NCBI RefSeq assembly: GCF_026651875.1
Contig: NZ_CP104067.1
Span: forward strand, 3,834,501 to 3,898,500
Length of the DNA stretch: 64,000 nt
Direction of reading: 5' to 3'
Source of the DNA: Alicyclobacillus fastidiosus
Lineage (GTDB): Bacteria > Bacillota > Bacilli > Alicyclobacillales > Alicyclobacillaceae
Under the pieces are notes generated by a model. It was not told where the DNA came from, did not search any database, and saw only the letters and a list, made by a program, of their open reading frames with translations. The translations under genes were made by a program, and so were the position numbers. Shown here piece by piece: positions 51,975-60,053 of the stretch; position 1 is the first letter of the stretch, and the number at the start of each line of letters is the position of its first letter.

Positions 51975-53612
51975 TCAGTCCACGGTGACATCCATATACG
52001 CACCAGGCTGCTGGTAGTGCCCCCAGGTAGGCAGCGAATCAAACCACTTCCGGCCTAGTTCGGCCCAAGCGTTCATCGGACTGAGTCTGCGTTCTTGTTC
52101 GTGGCCATCCGTCCAGAACCAGTGTTCAATGCGGCGCAATTGCTGCACGTCGTCGGAACGCCGCCGCTCGGCCAGCCGATAGACCTTCATTTCCAGCCGC
52201 CGAACCAACTGCTTCTGCTGTTCCACTTGCCGTGATGCGATATCCGCTACTTGCGGACCAAGTTCGGAAAACTGGCGCGCGAAACGCTCAATGGAGGCGG
52301 CGAATTCCGTCTCCAGCCCCGTGACTTGCTCGCGAAGCGCCATCGACAGGTCGCCAAGTGCACGGGTGGCGACCAAATCGCAAGGCTTGGTGAGATCTTC
52401 AAACGAGATACCCCATTGCGCCATCGTCCGCGCCACTGGCGGCGTTGCGATACGGATTCGCTGACGCATTACGAGCGGAGGCAACTTGCGACCATGGACG
52501 TGAAACACTGCGCGCGACAGCGGATGGTAGGCGAGTTCGGACGGTCCACCTACGTACGCGAGGGTCGGGATGAGGTGATCCTGAATCACCGGGCGCAACA
52601 ACACGTTGGAACTGAAACGCTCGGGATTTGTGGCCGCGACGTCCAGCAGTTGCTCGAGGGAGTGCAGTGTCCCGAGTCCGCGCGTGACAAACCTGCCGTC
52701 GTCGCGGCGTTCCAACACGTAACGCCGCCCCTCGACCACGTAAAACACCGTAGAATTGCGCTCATCCCGCACGACCTCATGTTGAAATCCCGACCGCTCT
52801 ACCTCTTCGTAAGCATGTGCAAGATTTTCTTGCAGCGCTGGAAACGATGAGAGCGTGTCGGCGAACACAGGGCCCACGAGTCGGCGCAGTTCGGGTAAAC
52901 AGGGATCTAAAATGACGATTGGGTGGGTGGCCAAGAGTTTCGCCATCAGCCGTGCAAACCAAATGGACAAGCTGTCCCCCACTTCAAACGACTCTTTGAG
53001 CGTCGTCAGGACTTCTGATTTATAGGGCAATTCCGGAAGACAACTGCGCAATTCGTCGAGCACGCCCGTCACTTGCTCCTCGGTGAGGGCGCCGTGATAC
53101 ACCATCTGGTGTGCGTCAAACGAGTGGGCGAGTTTGATTCGCCTCACATCGTGCGCGTCGCCGAGGATATAGGCGTGATCGACTTCGCCGAAATCGTGGT
53201 CTTCCGATGCGACCCAAAAGATCGGCACGACCGGCCGTTCGAGCTCGCGTTCCAGTTGGGCAGCGAGTCCGATGGCGCTGAGCGCCTTGCTGATGGAATA
53301 GAACGGCCCCGTCAACAACCCCGCCTGCTGCCCGGTCACCACCGCGACGCTAGTTGGGTCCAGGAGGCGTTTTGTAGCCTTCACCTGAATGGAGGATTGC
53401 CCAATTCGCGCGCCATATCCCAGTAGGCTGTCGACCAGAGCCTGGCGGTGTGCGCCGTCAAACCACTGCGAGACGGTCTCCGCCCGCGTCCGAAACGTGT
53501 CCGTATTCGTGGGATTCTGTTGGTCATAGAGATGCGCCACCTGGTCAAAATGAAACAAGTGGGTATCGGTAAGGCGATTCCCCGTAGGCGCCTGATGGAT
53601 TGTACACTTCAA
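51975..53612 (-). CDS. bshC: Bacillithiol biosynthesis cysteine-adding enzyme BshC
   Basis: Last step of bacillithiol synthesis, adding cysteine to glucosaminyl-malate. The ~545-residue product has GQQAGLLTGPFYSISKALSAI (in parts), PVFWVASEDHDF-type PIFWVASEDHDFGEVDHAY, and PTLAYVGGPSELAYH, followed by a C-terminal coiled-coil region (VEQQKQLVRRLEMKVYRLAE). I place the start at TTG 53612, which has AAGGGA about 11 bases upstream and gives a length close to the 539 residues of B. subtilis. The frame is open 30 codons further. bshC next to mraZ is the common Bacillus order. Confidence 0.92.
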   Translation of the reverse strand: MKCTIHQAPTGNRLTDTHLFHFDQVAHLYDQQNPTNTDTFRTRAETVSQWFDGAHRQALVDSLLGYGARIGQSSIQVKATKRLLDPTSVAVVTGQQAGLLTGPFYSISKALSAIGLAAQLERELERPVVPIFWVASEDHDFGEVDHAYILGDAHDVRRIKLAHSFDAHQMVYHGALTEEQVTGVLDELRSCLPELPYKSEVLTTLKESFEVGDSLSIWFARLMAKLLATHPIVILDPCLPELRRLVGPVFADTLSSFPALQENLAHAYEEVERSGFQHEVVRDERNSTVFYVVEGRRYVLERRDDGRFVTRGLGTLHSLEQLLDVAATNPERFSSNVLLRPVIQDHLIPTLAYVGGPSELAYHPLSRAVFHVHGRKLPPLVMRQRIRIATPPVARTMAQWGISFEDLTKPCDLVATRALGDLSMALREQVTGLETEFAASIERFARQFSELGPQVADIASRQVEQQKQLVRRLEMKVYRLAERRRSDDVQQLRRIEHWFWTDGHEQERRLSPMNAWAELGRKWFDSLPTWGHYQQPGAYMDVTVD

Positions 53613-53670
53613 ACGAGAACATTCCCTTCGAATGTGCCTTTCTGACGGACCAGCCGCCAAATAGCACCAA

Positions 53671-54705
53671 TCAAGCTTGTGAAGTTGGGTACGCGCGCAC
53701 ATAGGGCGCAGGCGGACGGACAGGCTGACGGAGCGCGATGGCAGCGTCGTGTCCCCAGTTCTTGTTGCGCAGGAACCCGCGCGCGATGAAAATCAGATCT
53801 GCCCGGTTCGATTGCACAATCGAATCGGCCAGCACCGGGTCGTCGAGCATCCCCACGCCGCCGATCAGCACGTCGACGTGCGAACGAATCGATTCTGCAA
53901 GCGGGATTTGATACCCGGCGTAAACCTTATCCGGCGCTACGGGGACGTTCCCGCCGGACGACACGTCGACGAGACTGACGCCCGCATCTCGAAACGCCTG
54001 GGTAAAATAGCGAAGGTCCTCGATGGACAAGCCATTTGGGTGGTAATCGCTCGCGGACACGCGCACGAACAACGGCATGTCGTGCGGGATGACAGCGCGA
54101 ACCGCTCGAACGACTTCGAGCGGAAAGCGCAGGCGTTGTTCCCGCTCCCCGCCATATTCGTCTTGGCGTCGGTTGGACAAAGGCGATAGAAATTGATGTA
54201 GTAAGTAGCCGTGCGCCGCGTGGATTTCAATTACGTCAAAGCCCGCTGCGACGGCGCGCCGCGCACTTTGTTGAAAAGCCTCGAGGACGCTCGCAAAATC
54301 CTCTGGTGTCATCTCGCGCGGCGTTCGATAGCGGTCGCTAAAGGCGACGGCGGACGGCGCGATGATATCGTCGTCAAGGTCGGCTTTCCGGCCCGCGTGG
54401 TTCAATTGGACGCCCATTTTGACGCCTTGTGCATGCGCGAACTGGACGATCCGGCGAAGTCCCTCGACTTGTCCGTCCTCGTAGAGGCCGACGTCGCGGC
54501 TGGAAATGCGGCCGCGGTCCTCGACGGCGGTCGACTCGACAAACAGGAGACTGGCTCCGGCCAGTGCCAAAGACCCATAATGAACGATGTGCCAATCGTT
54601 GATATACCCGTTGGCCTCGGCCTGATATTGACACATCGGCGATACGACGATGCGGTTGTTGAGCGTGAGACCGCGAATCACAAGCGGATCGAACAAACCA
54701 GCCAA
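53671..54705 (-). CDS. namA: NADPH dehydrogenase NamA (YqjM-type old yellow enzyme)
   Basis: An FMN ene-reductase acting on activated double bonds and nitro compounds. The 344-residue TIM barrel has SPMCQY with the redox-tuning cysteine, the substrate-binding histidine pair in IHAAHGYLLHQFLSPLSN (in parts), GVQLNHAGRKA and the C-terminal FIARGFLRNKNW. The SPMC cysteine marks the YqjM class. TTG 54705 has GAGGTG 6 bases upstream; GTG 54714 overlaps that site and is less likely. A perfect inverted repeat lies about 40 bases upstream. Confidence 0.92.
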   Translation of the reverse strand: MAGLFDPLVIRGLTLNNRIVVSPMCQYQAEANGYINDWHIVHYGSLALAGASLLFVESTAVEDRGRISSRDVGLYEDGQVEGLRRIVQFAHAQGVKMGVQLNHAGRKADLDDDIIAPSAVAFSDRYRTPREMTPEDFASVLEAFQQSARRAVAAGFDVIEIHAAHGYLLHQFLSPLSNRRQDEYGGEREQRLRFPLEVVRAVRAVIPHDMPLFVRVSASDYHPNGLSIEDLRYFTQAFRDAGVSLVDVSSGGNVPVAPDKVYAGYQIPLAESIRSHVDVLIGGVGMLDDPVLADSIVQSNRADLIFIARGFLRNKNWGHDAAIALRQPVRPPAPYVRAYPTSQA

Positions 54706-54745
54706 AATACGCACCTCACCTTATGTACGTCACGTGGAGATCAGA

Positions 54746-54770
54746 TATGATTGCTTCAAATTCAATCATA
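54746..54770. repeat. 8-9-8 inverted repeat in the namA-SDR divergent promoter region
   Basis: TATGATTG and CAATCATA are perfect 8-base arms around a 9-base spacer, 41 bases before namA and 112 before the SDR gene. Size and place suggest a dimeric repressor site (MarR, TetR or HxlR size); no regulator gene is adjacent. Confidence 0.5.
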
Positions 54771-54881
54771 ACAACAAGCATCTACTAAAGTAAAATAAGT
54801 AGGGCGACCTTGTCTATATGGGGTTGTTCGGAACGTATCCAAAATTGCTTTCGATCATCTTCACAAGGAGCATACCACGGC

Positions 54882-55655
54882 ATGAAGTCAGAATCACGAG
54901 AATTGCAGCAAACGGCGACCCTCTCGGGCAAGGTGGCGATTGTCACCGGCGCCTCGCGCGGAATCGGACGAGCCATCGCCATCGCCTTAGCAGAGGCCGG
55001 GGCACACGTCGTCATACACTACCGCGAGCAGCGTCAGCAGGCCATGTGCACGGTAAAAGCCTGTGAAGCCCTAGGCGTGCGGGCGATTGCCGTACAAGCC
55101 GACGTGGGCGTCGAGGCGGACGTGCAACGACTGTTTCTCGAAGCTACGCAACTCGGCAATCCGTCCATCTTGGTGAACAATGCTGGCATCGCTCACTACG
55201 GATTGCTGATGGACCTCTCGCTCATGGAGTGGGAGAAGATGTTGCAAACCAACCTCACGTCCACCTTCCTGTGTTGTCGCGAGGCCATTCCCTACCTGAA
55301 GCGGGCAAGTGGCGGACGCATCATCAACCTCGCGTCGGTCCACGGGTTGCGCGGCGCGGCGATGGAGGCGGCATACTCCGCCAGCAAGGCGGGCGTCATC
55401 GCGCTGACCGAATCGCTCGCCGTCGAGGTCGGAAGTCTTGGGATCACGGTCAACGCTGTCGCCCCAGGGGTGATAGACACCGATATGATGCAGGGATTTT
55501 CCGCGCAAGAGCGGCGGCAGATGCAAGAAGAGACGCCTGTTGGGCGCCTCGGTACACCTGTCGACGTCGCGAATGTAGTCGCTTTTTTGGCCTCGGAGGC
55601 GTCCTCGTTTATCACTGGGCAGGTCATCAGTCCAAACGGAGGGCGGTTGCCCTGA
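54882..55655 (+). CDS. SDR-family oxidoreductase (FabG-like)
   Basis: A classical short-chain dehydrogenase/reductase. The 257-residue product has the cofactor motif TGASRGIG, NNAG, the catalytic serine in INLASVHG, and YSASKAG with the tyrosine-lysine pair. The C-terminal FITGQVISPNGG is common in FabG-like proteins. An arginine-rich segment after the first loop (YREQRQQ) suggests NADP, which is not certain. ATG 54882 follows AAGGAG by 11 bases. It stands alone next to namA, and the substrate cannot be told; B. subtilis YmfI is a comparable protein. Confidence 0.85.
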   Translation: MKSESRELQQTATLSGKVAIVTGASRGIGRAIAIALAEAGAHVVIHYREQRQQAMCTVKACEALGVRAIAVQADVGVEADVQRLFLEATQLGNPSILVNNAGIAHYGLLMDLSLMEWEKMLQTNLTSTFLCCREAIPYLKRASGGRIINLASVHGLRGAAMEAAYSASKAGVIALTESLAVEVGSLGITVNAVAPGVIDTDMMQGFSAQERRQMQEETPVGRLGTPVDVANVVAFLASEASSFITGQVISPNGGRLP

Positions 55656-55743
55656 TTTCGTCTCCCCTCTGCACAGTACGGGCAGTGGTCTATACAGGCC
55701 AACTCACTCGTCGCATTGGTTACTTCAGCACCGCGTGCAACTC

Positions 55744-55795
55744 GCCAGGTTGGTGGCCGTGCACCAACCTGGCACCTCCTTTGGTGCGAAAGGAG
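55744..55795 (+). promoter_or_regulatory. Tandem hairpins, the second hiding a ribosome binding site
   Basis: Hairpin 1 pairs GCCAGGTTGGTG (55744-55755) with CACCAACCTGGC (55762-55773), a perfect 12 bp with a 6-base loop. Hairpin 2 pairs CTCCTTT (55776-55782) with AAAGGAG (55789-55795), a perfect 7 bp with a 6-base loop, and AAAGGAG is the likely ribosome site of the next gene. There is no T run. This could be a translational switch or thermosensor. Confidence 0.45.
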
Positions 55796-55810
55796 TGAGA
55801 CAGCTTACAG

Positions 55811-56314
55811 ATGGCAAAGACCAATCGCAAACGAAAGCAGTCCGTCGCGAAAATGAGTCGACAGATTCGGTTGGAGGCCAAGGCGCTCGGGTTGACAGAG
55901 CGCGAATATCTGCGGTTGACACTGGCTCTGTCAAAAGCGCTACGCGAGTCGTTTGGTGCTAGCTCTGAGTTAAACACCAAGGAGTTCCTCAGCTTTGTCG
56001 AGAGCCCGATGTTCTCCATTCTACTCCGAGGCATCGTCCAAACCGCCTTGTCGACCATCACTCGCGGGGCCAGCGAAACAGAGGACACGCCCGATGGGCC
56101 ACCGACAAATCCTGCCGAATCACCCCATCCTTCTCTGCAAGCGCCCCCCGGCAGACCCGAACCACCGAGGCCAAATCGGATGTATCCAGAATGGGGATAC
56201 GGATATCGTCCGCCACAAGCCCCGCCCATCGCGCAGGCACAACCGCCACAGGGCGCGGCACCCCCGTCACCCAGGCAGCTCCAAAGTGCTGCTCGCGCAC
56301 AGTTCTGGCCTTAG
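55811..56314 (+). CDS. Unrecognised 167-residue protein with proline-rich C-terminus
   Basis: I do not recognise this protein. Residues 1-90 are mostly helical and basic (KTNRKRKQSVAKMSRQIRLEAKALG), with a conserved-looking TEREYLRLTLALSKALRES segment. Residues ~91-167 are disordered, rich in proline, glutamine and alanine (RPEPPRPNRMYPEWGYGYRPPQAPP). No signal peptide or membrane helix is seen. ATG 55811 is 15 bases after AAAGGAG, longer than usual, and that site is buried in a hairpin. It lies convergent to the GerAC gene with only 3 bases between the stops. Such tails occur in spore coat-type proteins, but that is only a guess. Confidence 0.65.
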   Translation: MAKTNRKRKQSVAKMSRQIRLEAKALGLTEREYLRLTLALSKALRESFGASSELNTKEFLSFVESPMFSILLRGIVQTALSTITRGASETEDTPDGPPTNPAESPHPSLQAPPGRPEPPRPNRMYPEWGYGYRPPQAPPIAQAQPPQGAAPPSPRQLQSAARAQFWP

Positions 56315-56317
56315 CTT

Positions 56318-57640
56318 TCAGGCCTTTGTCCGCAAAGGCTGGTTCTGAACGCCAAACCGTCGGATGTGTAGATCCGTCTCGACCGTGATCTTGGCGTCCT
56401 TCATTTTTTGCATCCAGGGGTACGCATCAAACTGTTGATAAGTCAAAAATTGCCCACGGATGTAGCGAGAGATGGGGATGACATCGACCTGGTCATGGAC
56501 CAACAGGCGATGAAGCAACGCCTCGATTTGGGTGTTGAATTTTTGGTCGAGCATCTGCTCCAACTCGTACCGTTGTGCGTTTCCCGAGTAATCCTTACCG
56601 CTCGCGATGTTGACCACGTCCGCGTCGATCGGCACGTGGACGCGAATTTGCAAGGGCCTTGACAAGGTCACCGAAAAGCGCGGCGCGTGTTCCTTGTGTA
56701 ACGCCAACCCGATATCGTCGCTCTTGTCTCCACTTGTGAAATCTATTTTCGCTTTGTTCATGCCACCTTCGAGCAATCGAAGCAGGATGGTGTCGTGTCC
56801 GCTCAGGTAATCGACGACCTTGTCCCCGCGAAATACCGCCGCCCCCATCCAATCCACCGGGTTGCCACCGGTGCGTTCAACTTGCCCCGCCTGATAGCTC
56901 ACGGCCGATTGATCCGACAGCTCAGCCTGCTTTGTGACGTACTTGTTGATATCGTAAAGTGGCGCCACGACATCTTGATGCGGATTCTCGATGGCCGTCG
57001 CGAACTCGTGCAGCCGACAGACGGGACCGATACCAGAGCGATTGGTCATCACCGCGATGTTGTCGTTCACGCGTGCGCTCGACGTGTCGAGCATTGGCGC
57101 GAACTGCGCGATGCAATCCTTTGCGGACGTCTTCGCCACTGCAAATGGAACCGTGCGACGAAACTCGCGGTAGCGAATGAGCGGTTGAACGTATTTAAGG
57201 ATGCCTTGCTTGGCGAGATCGTCCCCGAAGAGGATCAGACTCAAATGCGAAAACGTGACGTTCCGTTCAATCGATCCGGACGCCAACACCATCGCCTCGT
57301 TAATACTGTGCGCACGAATGGTGACAGGCTCCTTGCCAGCCAGCGGCTCGGCCGATTTCCCCCCGCCGCCTCCGGTTGGATTCACCGGCAAGGCGATGCG
57401 AAATGTACAGTCAATCAGCCCATCCGGTGCCTTGTCGACGCCCAGAACGCTGACGAACGCCTGTTGCTCTAACTCCTGGCGATCATAACAGCCCGTCATC
57501 GCGAATGGGGTTACCACGAGCCAGACCATCGTGCAAAGTCGTTTCCAGACCCGACCCGGTACCTCACACACGCGGTCGACTACCGCGATTCGCGAACGGT
57601 TCCAGCCTGTGCAGTTCATACGCTGTTTGCGCGCCATCAT
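56318..57640 (-). CDS. Ger(x)C-family spore germination lipoprotein (GerAC-like), standing alone
   Basis: GerAC-type proteins are lipoprotein subunits of nutrient germinant receptors in the spore inner membrane. The 440-residue product has a long basic N-terminus, a signal helix (LCTMVWLVVTPFAMTGC) with lipobox AMTGC, then VSVLGVDKAPDG and SHLSLILFGDDLAKQG typical of the N-terminal domain. The C-terminal domain ends with GQFLTYQQFDAYPWMQ. ATG 57640 follows AGGAAGG. No gerAA or gerAB subunit genes are adjacent, unlike usual tricistronic receptors; an rsfA gene lies just upstream. Confidence 0.85.
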   Translation of the reverse strand: MMARKQRMNCTGWNRSRIAVVDRVCEVPGRVWKRLCTMVWLVVTPFAMTGCYDRQELEQQAFVSVLGVDKAPDGLIDCTFRIALPVNPTGGGGGKSAEPLAGKEPVTIRAHSINEAMVLASGSIERNVTFSHLSLILFGDDLAKQGILKYVQPLIRYREFRRTVPFAVAKTSAKDCIAQFAPMLDTSSARVNDNIAVMTNRSGIGPVCRLHEFATAIENPHQDVVAPLYDINKYVTKQAELSDQSAVSYQAGQVERTGGNPVDWMGAAVFRGDKVVDYLSGHDTILLRLLEGGMNKAKIDFTSGDKSDDIGLALHKEHAPRFSVTLSRPLQIRVHVPIDADVVNIASGKDYSGNAQRYELEQMLDQKFNTQIEALLHRLLVHDQVDVIPISRYIRGQFLTYQQFDAYPWMQKMKDAKITVETDLHIRRFGVQNQPLRTKA

Positions 57641-57708
57641 TGCTCACCTTCCTCAAAGTAGGGTGGCACGGAAACATTTTGAACATGCACAAACTCCTCC
57701 CAGCCGAT

Positions 57709-57736
57709 AAAAAAAAGCGAGCTTATTCAGCTCGCT
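57709..57736 (-). terminator. Terminator at the end of rsfA
   Basis: AGCGAGCT and AGCTCGCT form an 8-bp stem with a short loop, followed by TTTTTTTTATCG on the minus strand. The 5' arm lies within the last codons of rsfA. Confidence 0.92.
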
Positions 57737-58367
57737 CCATTGGTTCGACGTGATCGACGCGTTCGAGATTTCCAAATTCGTCGATTTGGTACATGAACCC
57801 TTCCGATAGTTGTGTGTCATCGAGAATCGCTGCCTTGCGCGCGCGTTCCATGATTTGAACCAGCACCTTGTAATCCTTGGCGACCGTGTCGTAGTCGTTC
57901 CTCAATTGCTGGTATTCGTCGCGAATTCTGCGGTGCTCGTCCTGCAACTCGCGAAAGCGATTCTTCCACTCGGTCGCCTGGCGCTCGGCGTTGCGCCAAC
58001 GCGATGCCCACTCCTGCGCCGTATTTTTCTCTTGCCGCAAAAAGCGAAGCACTTGTGCCCACGACATCAGCGTCGCCGTCGGATGGTCTAAATCTCCGCC
58101 TTCCATCTGCGCCTGAACGCGCTCTGACTTGCTGCGCTTGCGTTCTTCCTTCGCGATTTCAATGATATTGCGCTGCTGCTTCCGCACGCAGGCGTTCCAA
58201 CGAAACCCGCAAGCGGCAGCCGTCCGCCCAAGGCGGCGGGATGCTTCGTTAAAGCCCGCCAGTTGCGTGCTACCTTGTTTGATGTGTTTCAAGACAATTT
58301 CCGCTAGAATTTCGTCGTCCTCTGTCGTCCAAGCGTCTTGACGCATGGCTCGGTTTGATTGACGCAT
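57723..58367 (-). CDS. rsfA: RsfA-family prespore-specific transcription regulator
   Basis: RsfA is made in the forespore under sigma-F in B. subtilis and adjusts sigma-F gene expression. The 214-residue product has an N-terminal Myb/SANT-like helix-turn-helix (AWTTEDDEILAEIVLKHI ... AACGFRWNACVRKQ) and a long coiled coil from about residue 105 to 185 (FRELQDEHRRIRDEYQQL). ATG 58367 has AGGAGG 8 bases upstream; fifteen extra codons upstream are rejected. A forespore-type promoter lies just upstream and a strong terminator overlaps the end. Confidence 0.9.
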   Translation of the reverse strand: MRQSNRAMRQDAWTTEDDEILAEIVLKHIKQGSTQLAGFNEASRRLGRTAAACGFRWNACVRKQQRNIIEIAKEERKRSKSERVQAQMEGGDLDHPTATLMSWAQVLRFLRQEKNTAQEWASRWRNAERQATEWKNRFRELQDEHRRIRDEYQQLRNDYDTVAKDYKVLVQIMERARKAAILDDTQLSEGFMYQIDEFGNLERVDHVEPMERAE

Positions 58368-58397
58368 GCTGTGCCCTCCTAAGTTGTCAAACTGTGT

Positions 58398-58426
58398 AAT
58401 GGTTTCCCGCACGTGTCCTGCTATGA
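58398..58426 (-). promoter_or_regulatory. Sigma-F-type promoter of rsfA
   Basis: TCATA (58426-58422) and GGAAACCATT (58407-58398) are 14 bases apart on the minus strand. The -10 matches 9 of 10 positions of GGNRANAMTW, the -35 4 of 5. The spacing equals that of the sigG promoter in this window, and B. subtilis rsfA is sigma-F dependent. Confidence 0.5.
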
Positions 58427-58480
58427 GTTATCACGAGACTATCATTTGTTATAACCAACTGAGAGAGGGGTTAAACATAG

Positions 58481-58508
58481 AAAAACGATGATCCGAAGAT
58501 CATCGTTT
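58481..58508 (-). terminator. Terminator with TTCG loop after the 81-residue gene
   Basis: AAACGATGATC and GATCATCGTTT form a perfect 11-bp stem closed by a TTCG tetraloop, followed by TTTC on the minus strand. Confidence 0.9.
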
Positions 58509-58561
58509 AGACGGATTTCATCCAGTTTATCGAAAGGGCAGCGCTCTCGGCCCCTGCTCGT

Positions 58562-58807
58562 CTACTGCCCATCGCCTTCACCTTTGCTGATGCGCCGCCA
58601 GCCCCGCCGGCGATAAATCGTCTCATCGCGCGGGCCGACAAACGTAAACACGACTTTTGGACGCTGAATTGCGCCAGAGCGGCGGCGGAAAATCCGCCAG
58701 AGCGTCGAGACAAGCCAAATGGCCCTGGTCAAGCGGGATGCACGAAACACCATATAGAGCATTGAGAGCAACCGAAACGTGCGAAAGAATAGGCGAAAAA
58801 TTCCCAT
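58562..58807 (-). CDS. Unrecognised 81-residue basic, membrane-associated protein
   Basis: I do not recognise this protein. It begins MGIFRLFFRTFRLLSMLYMVF, an amphipathic or weakly membrane-spanning stretch rich in arginine, phenylalanine and leucine, followed by TRAIWLVSTLWRIFRRR. It ends in a very basic tail (YRRRGWRRISKG). ATG 58807 follows AGGAG by 7-8 bases. It lies 40 bases after thiI and before a strong terminator, so it is probably the last gene of the iscS-thiI transcript. The pattern suggests binding to anionic membrane or nucleic acid; that is inference only. Confidence 0.65.
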   Translation of the reverse strand: MGIFRLFFRTFRLLSMLYMVFRASRLTRAIWLVSTLWRIFRRRSGAIQRPKVVFTFVGPRDETIYRRRGWRRISKGEGDGQ

Positions 58808-58847
58808 GCTATCACTCCTGGACGTAGTCTGCCCACGAGTGGTCATT

Positions 58848-60041
58848 TCATGTCAGTTGCATCGGAGATTCGGTGCGCGCCGCGACTTTCTTTGTCTCGA
58901 CAGATTGAAGCGCCGTCTCAATTAACTGTTCGACGTCGAGTTTGTCCTCACCCCGAACCACTTCCGCCAACGACGGGTGCGTCTTTGGACGCTTCGGTGC
59001 AAATAGCGAACAACAATCGTCGTACGGCTGAATCGATGTCTCGAACGTCCCGATGTGCCGAGCCGCGTCGATGATGTCCTGCTTGTCCTCCATCCCCACA
59101 GGGCGCAACACGCTTAGAGAGGTGACCGAATCCACGGCAAAAATCCCTTCCAGCGTCTGGCTTGCCACCTGGCCCAAACTGTCGCCTGTTACGAGCGCGA
59201 GCCATCCCTTCGTACGTGCCATCGCTTCGCAGATGCGAAACATCATGCGCCGCAGGATGATGGTTCTCAGCTGCTCGGGGCAGGACTTTTGAATCGCCGC
59301 CTGCGTCTGTGTCAGCGATACCAGGTGTAGGTTGAGGTCAGTCGACCACGACGCCAGCGTGCTCGTCAATTCTTCGACCTTGCGCTGGGCGCGTTCGCTG
59401 GTAAACGGAAAGCTGTGAAAGTGGACGAGATCGACTTTGAGTCCCCGCTTCATCGCCTTCCACACCGCTACAGGCGAGTCTATGCCACCGGACAACAGCG
59501 CGCACACACGACCGCTCATCCCCACTGGCAACCCAGCCGCACCAGGAATTTTCTCTGCGTACAAGAACGCCCCTTCATCTCGAACGTCGATTTGAACGGT
59601 CGCCTCTGGCTGGTGTACGTCCACTGTCAGCGAGGGGTGTGAAGCGAGCAGCGCCGCCCCGACGTGCCGCGTCAATGTCGGACTGTCCATCGGGAACCGC
59701 TTGTTTCCGCGTCGGACTTCCACTTTGAACGTGCGTGGCGCCACCGCCATCCTATCCAATAGTTGATTTGCCACAGCGACGATGGCGTCGACGTCAAGTG
59801 GTGCCACCATCACAGGGCTCAAAGAACTGATGCCAAACACCTTCACGAGGGCCTCTAAGACGGCGTCCACAGGTGCCCCGTTCAACTTTACGAGGATGCG
59901 GTTGCTGATGCGCCGCACGCGGATGGAGTCCCAGTGCCTCACCGCCTGTTGCACGTTGCGCATGAGCATCTGCTCAAGCTGTGACCTGTTCTGCCCCTTG
60001 GTGTTTATCTCACCGTAGCGAACTAAAATATGATCAAACAT
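58848..60041 (-). CDS. thiI: tRNA 4-thiouridine synthase ThiI
   Basis: Makes 4-thiouridine at tRNA position 8 using sulfur from a cysteine desulfurase. The 397-residue product has an N-terminal ferredoxin-like/THUMP region (residues ~1-165) and a PP-loop adenylation domain with LLSGGIDSPVAVW. It ends without a rhodanese domain, like Bacillus ThiI and unlike E. coli. ATG 60041 follows AGGGG. It directly follows the cysteine desulfurase gene, matching the nifZ-thiI pair of B. subtilis. Confidence 0.95.
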   Translation of the reverse strand: MFDHILVRYGEINTKGQNRSQLEQMLMRNVQQAVRHWDSIRVRRISNRILVKLNGAPVDAVLEALVKVFGISSLSPVMVAPLDVDAIVAVANQLLDRMAVAPRTFKVEVRRGNKRFPMDSPTLTRHVGAALLASHPSLTVDVHQPEATVQIDVRDEGAFLYAEKIPGAAGLPVGMSGRVCALLSGGIDSPVAVWKAMKRGLKVDLVHFHSFPFTSERAQRKVEELTSTLASWSTDLNLHLVSLTQTQAAIQKSCPEQLRTIILRRMMFRICEAMARTKGWLALVTGDSLGQVASQTLEGIFAVDSVTSLSVLRPVGMEDKQDIIDAARHIGTFETSIQPYDDCCSLFAPKRPKTHPSLAEVVRGEDKLDVEQLIETALQSVETKKVAARTESPMQLT

Positions 60042-60053
60042 CCTGTACCCCTC

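Noticed and set aside
57659..57688. Sigma-G-like promoter for the gerAC gene (GCATG-N18-CACCCTA)
   Set aside because: Matches the motif fairly well, but the predicted start point would fall inside the ribosome site of gerAC, so it cannot drive a normal transcript.
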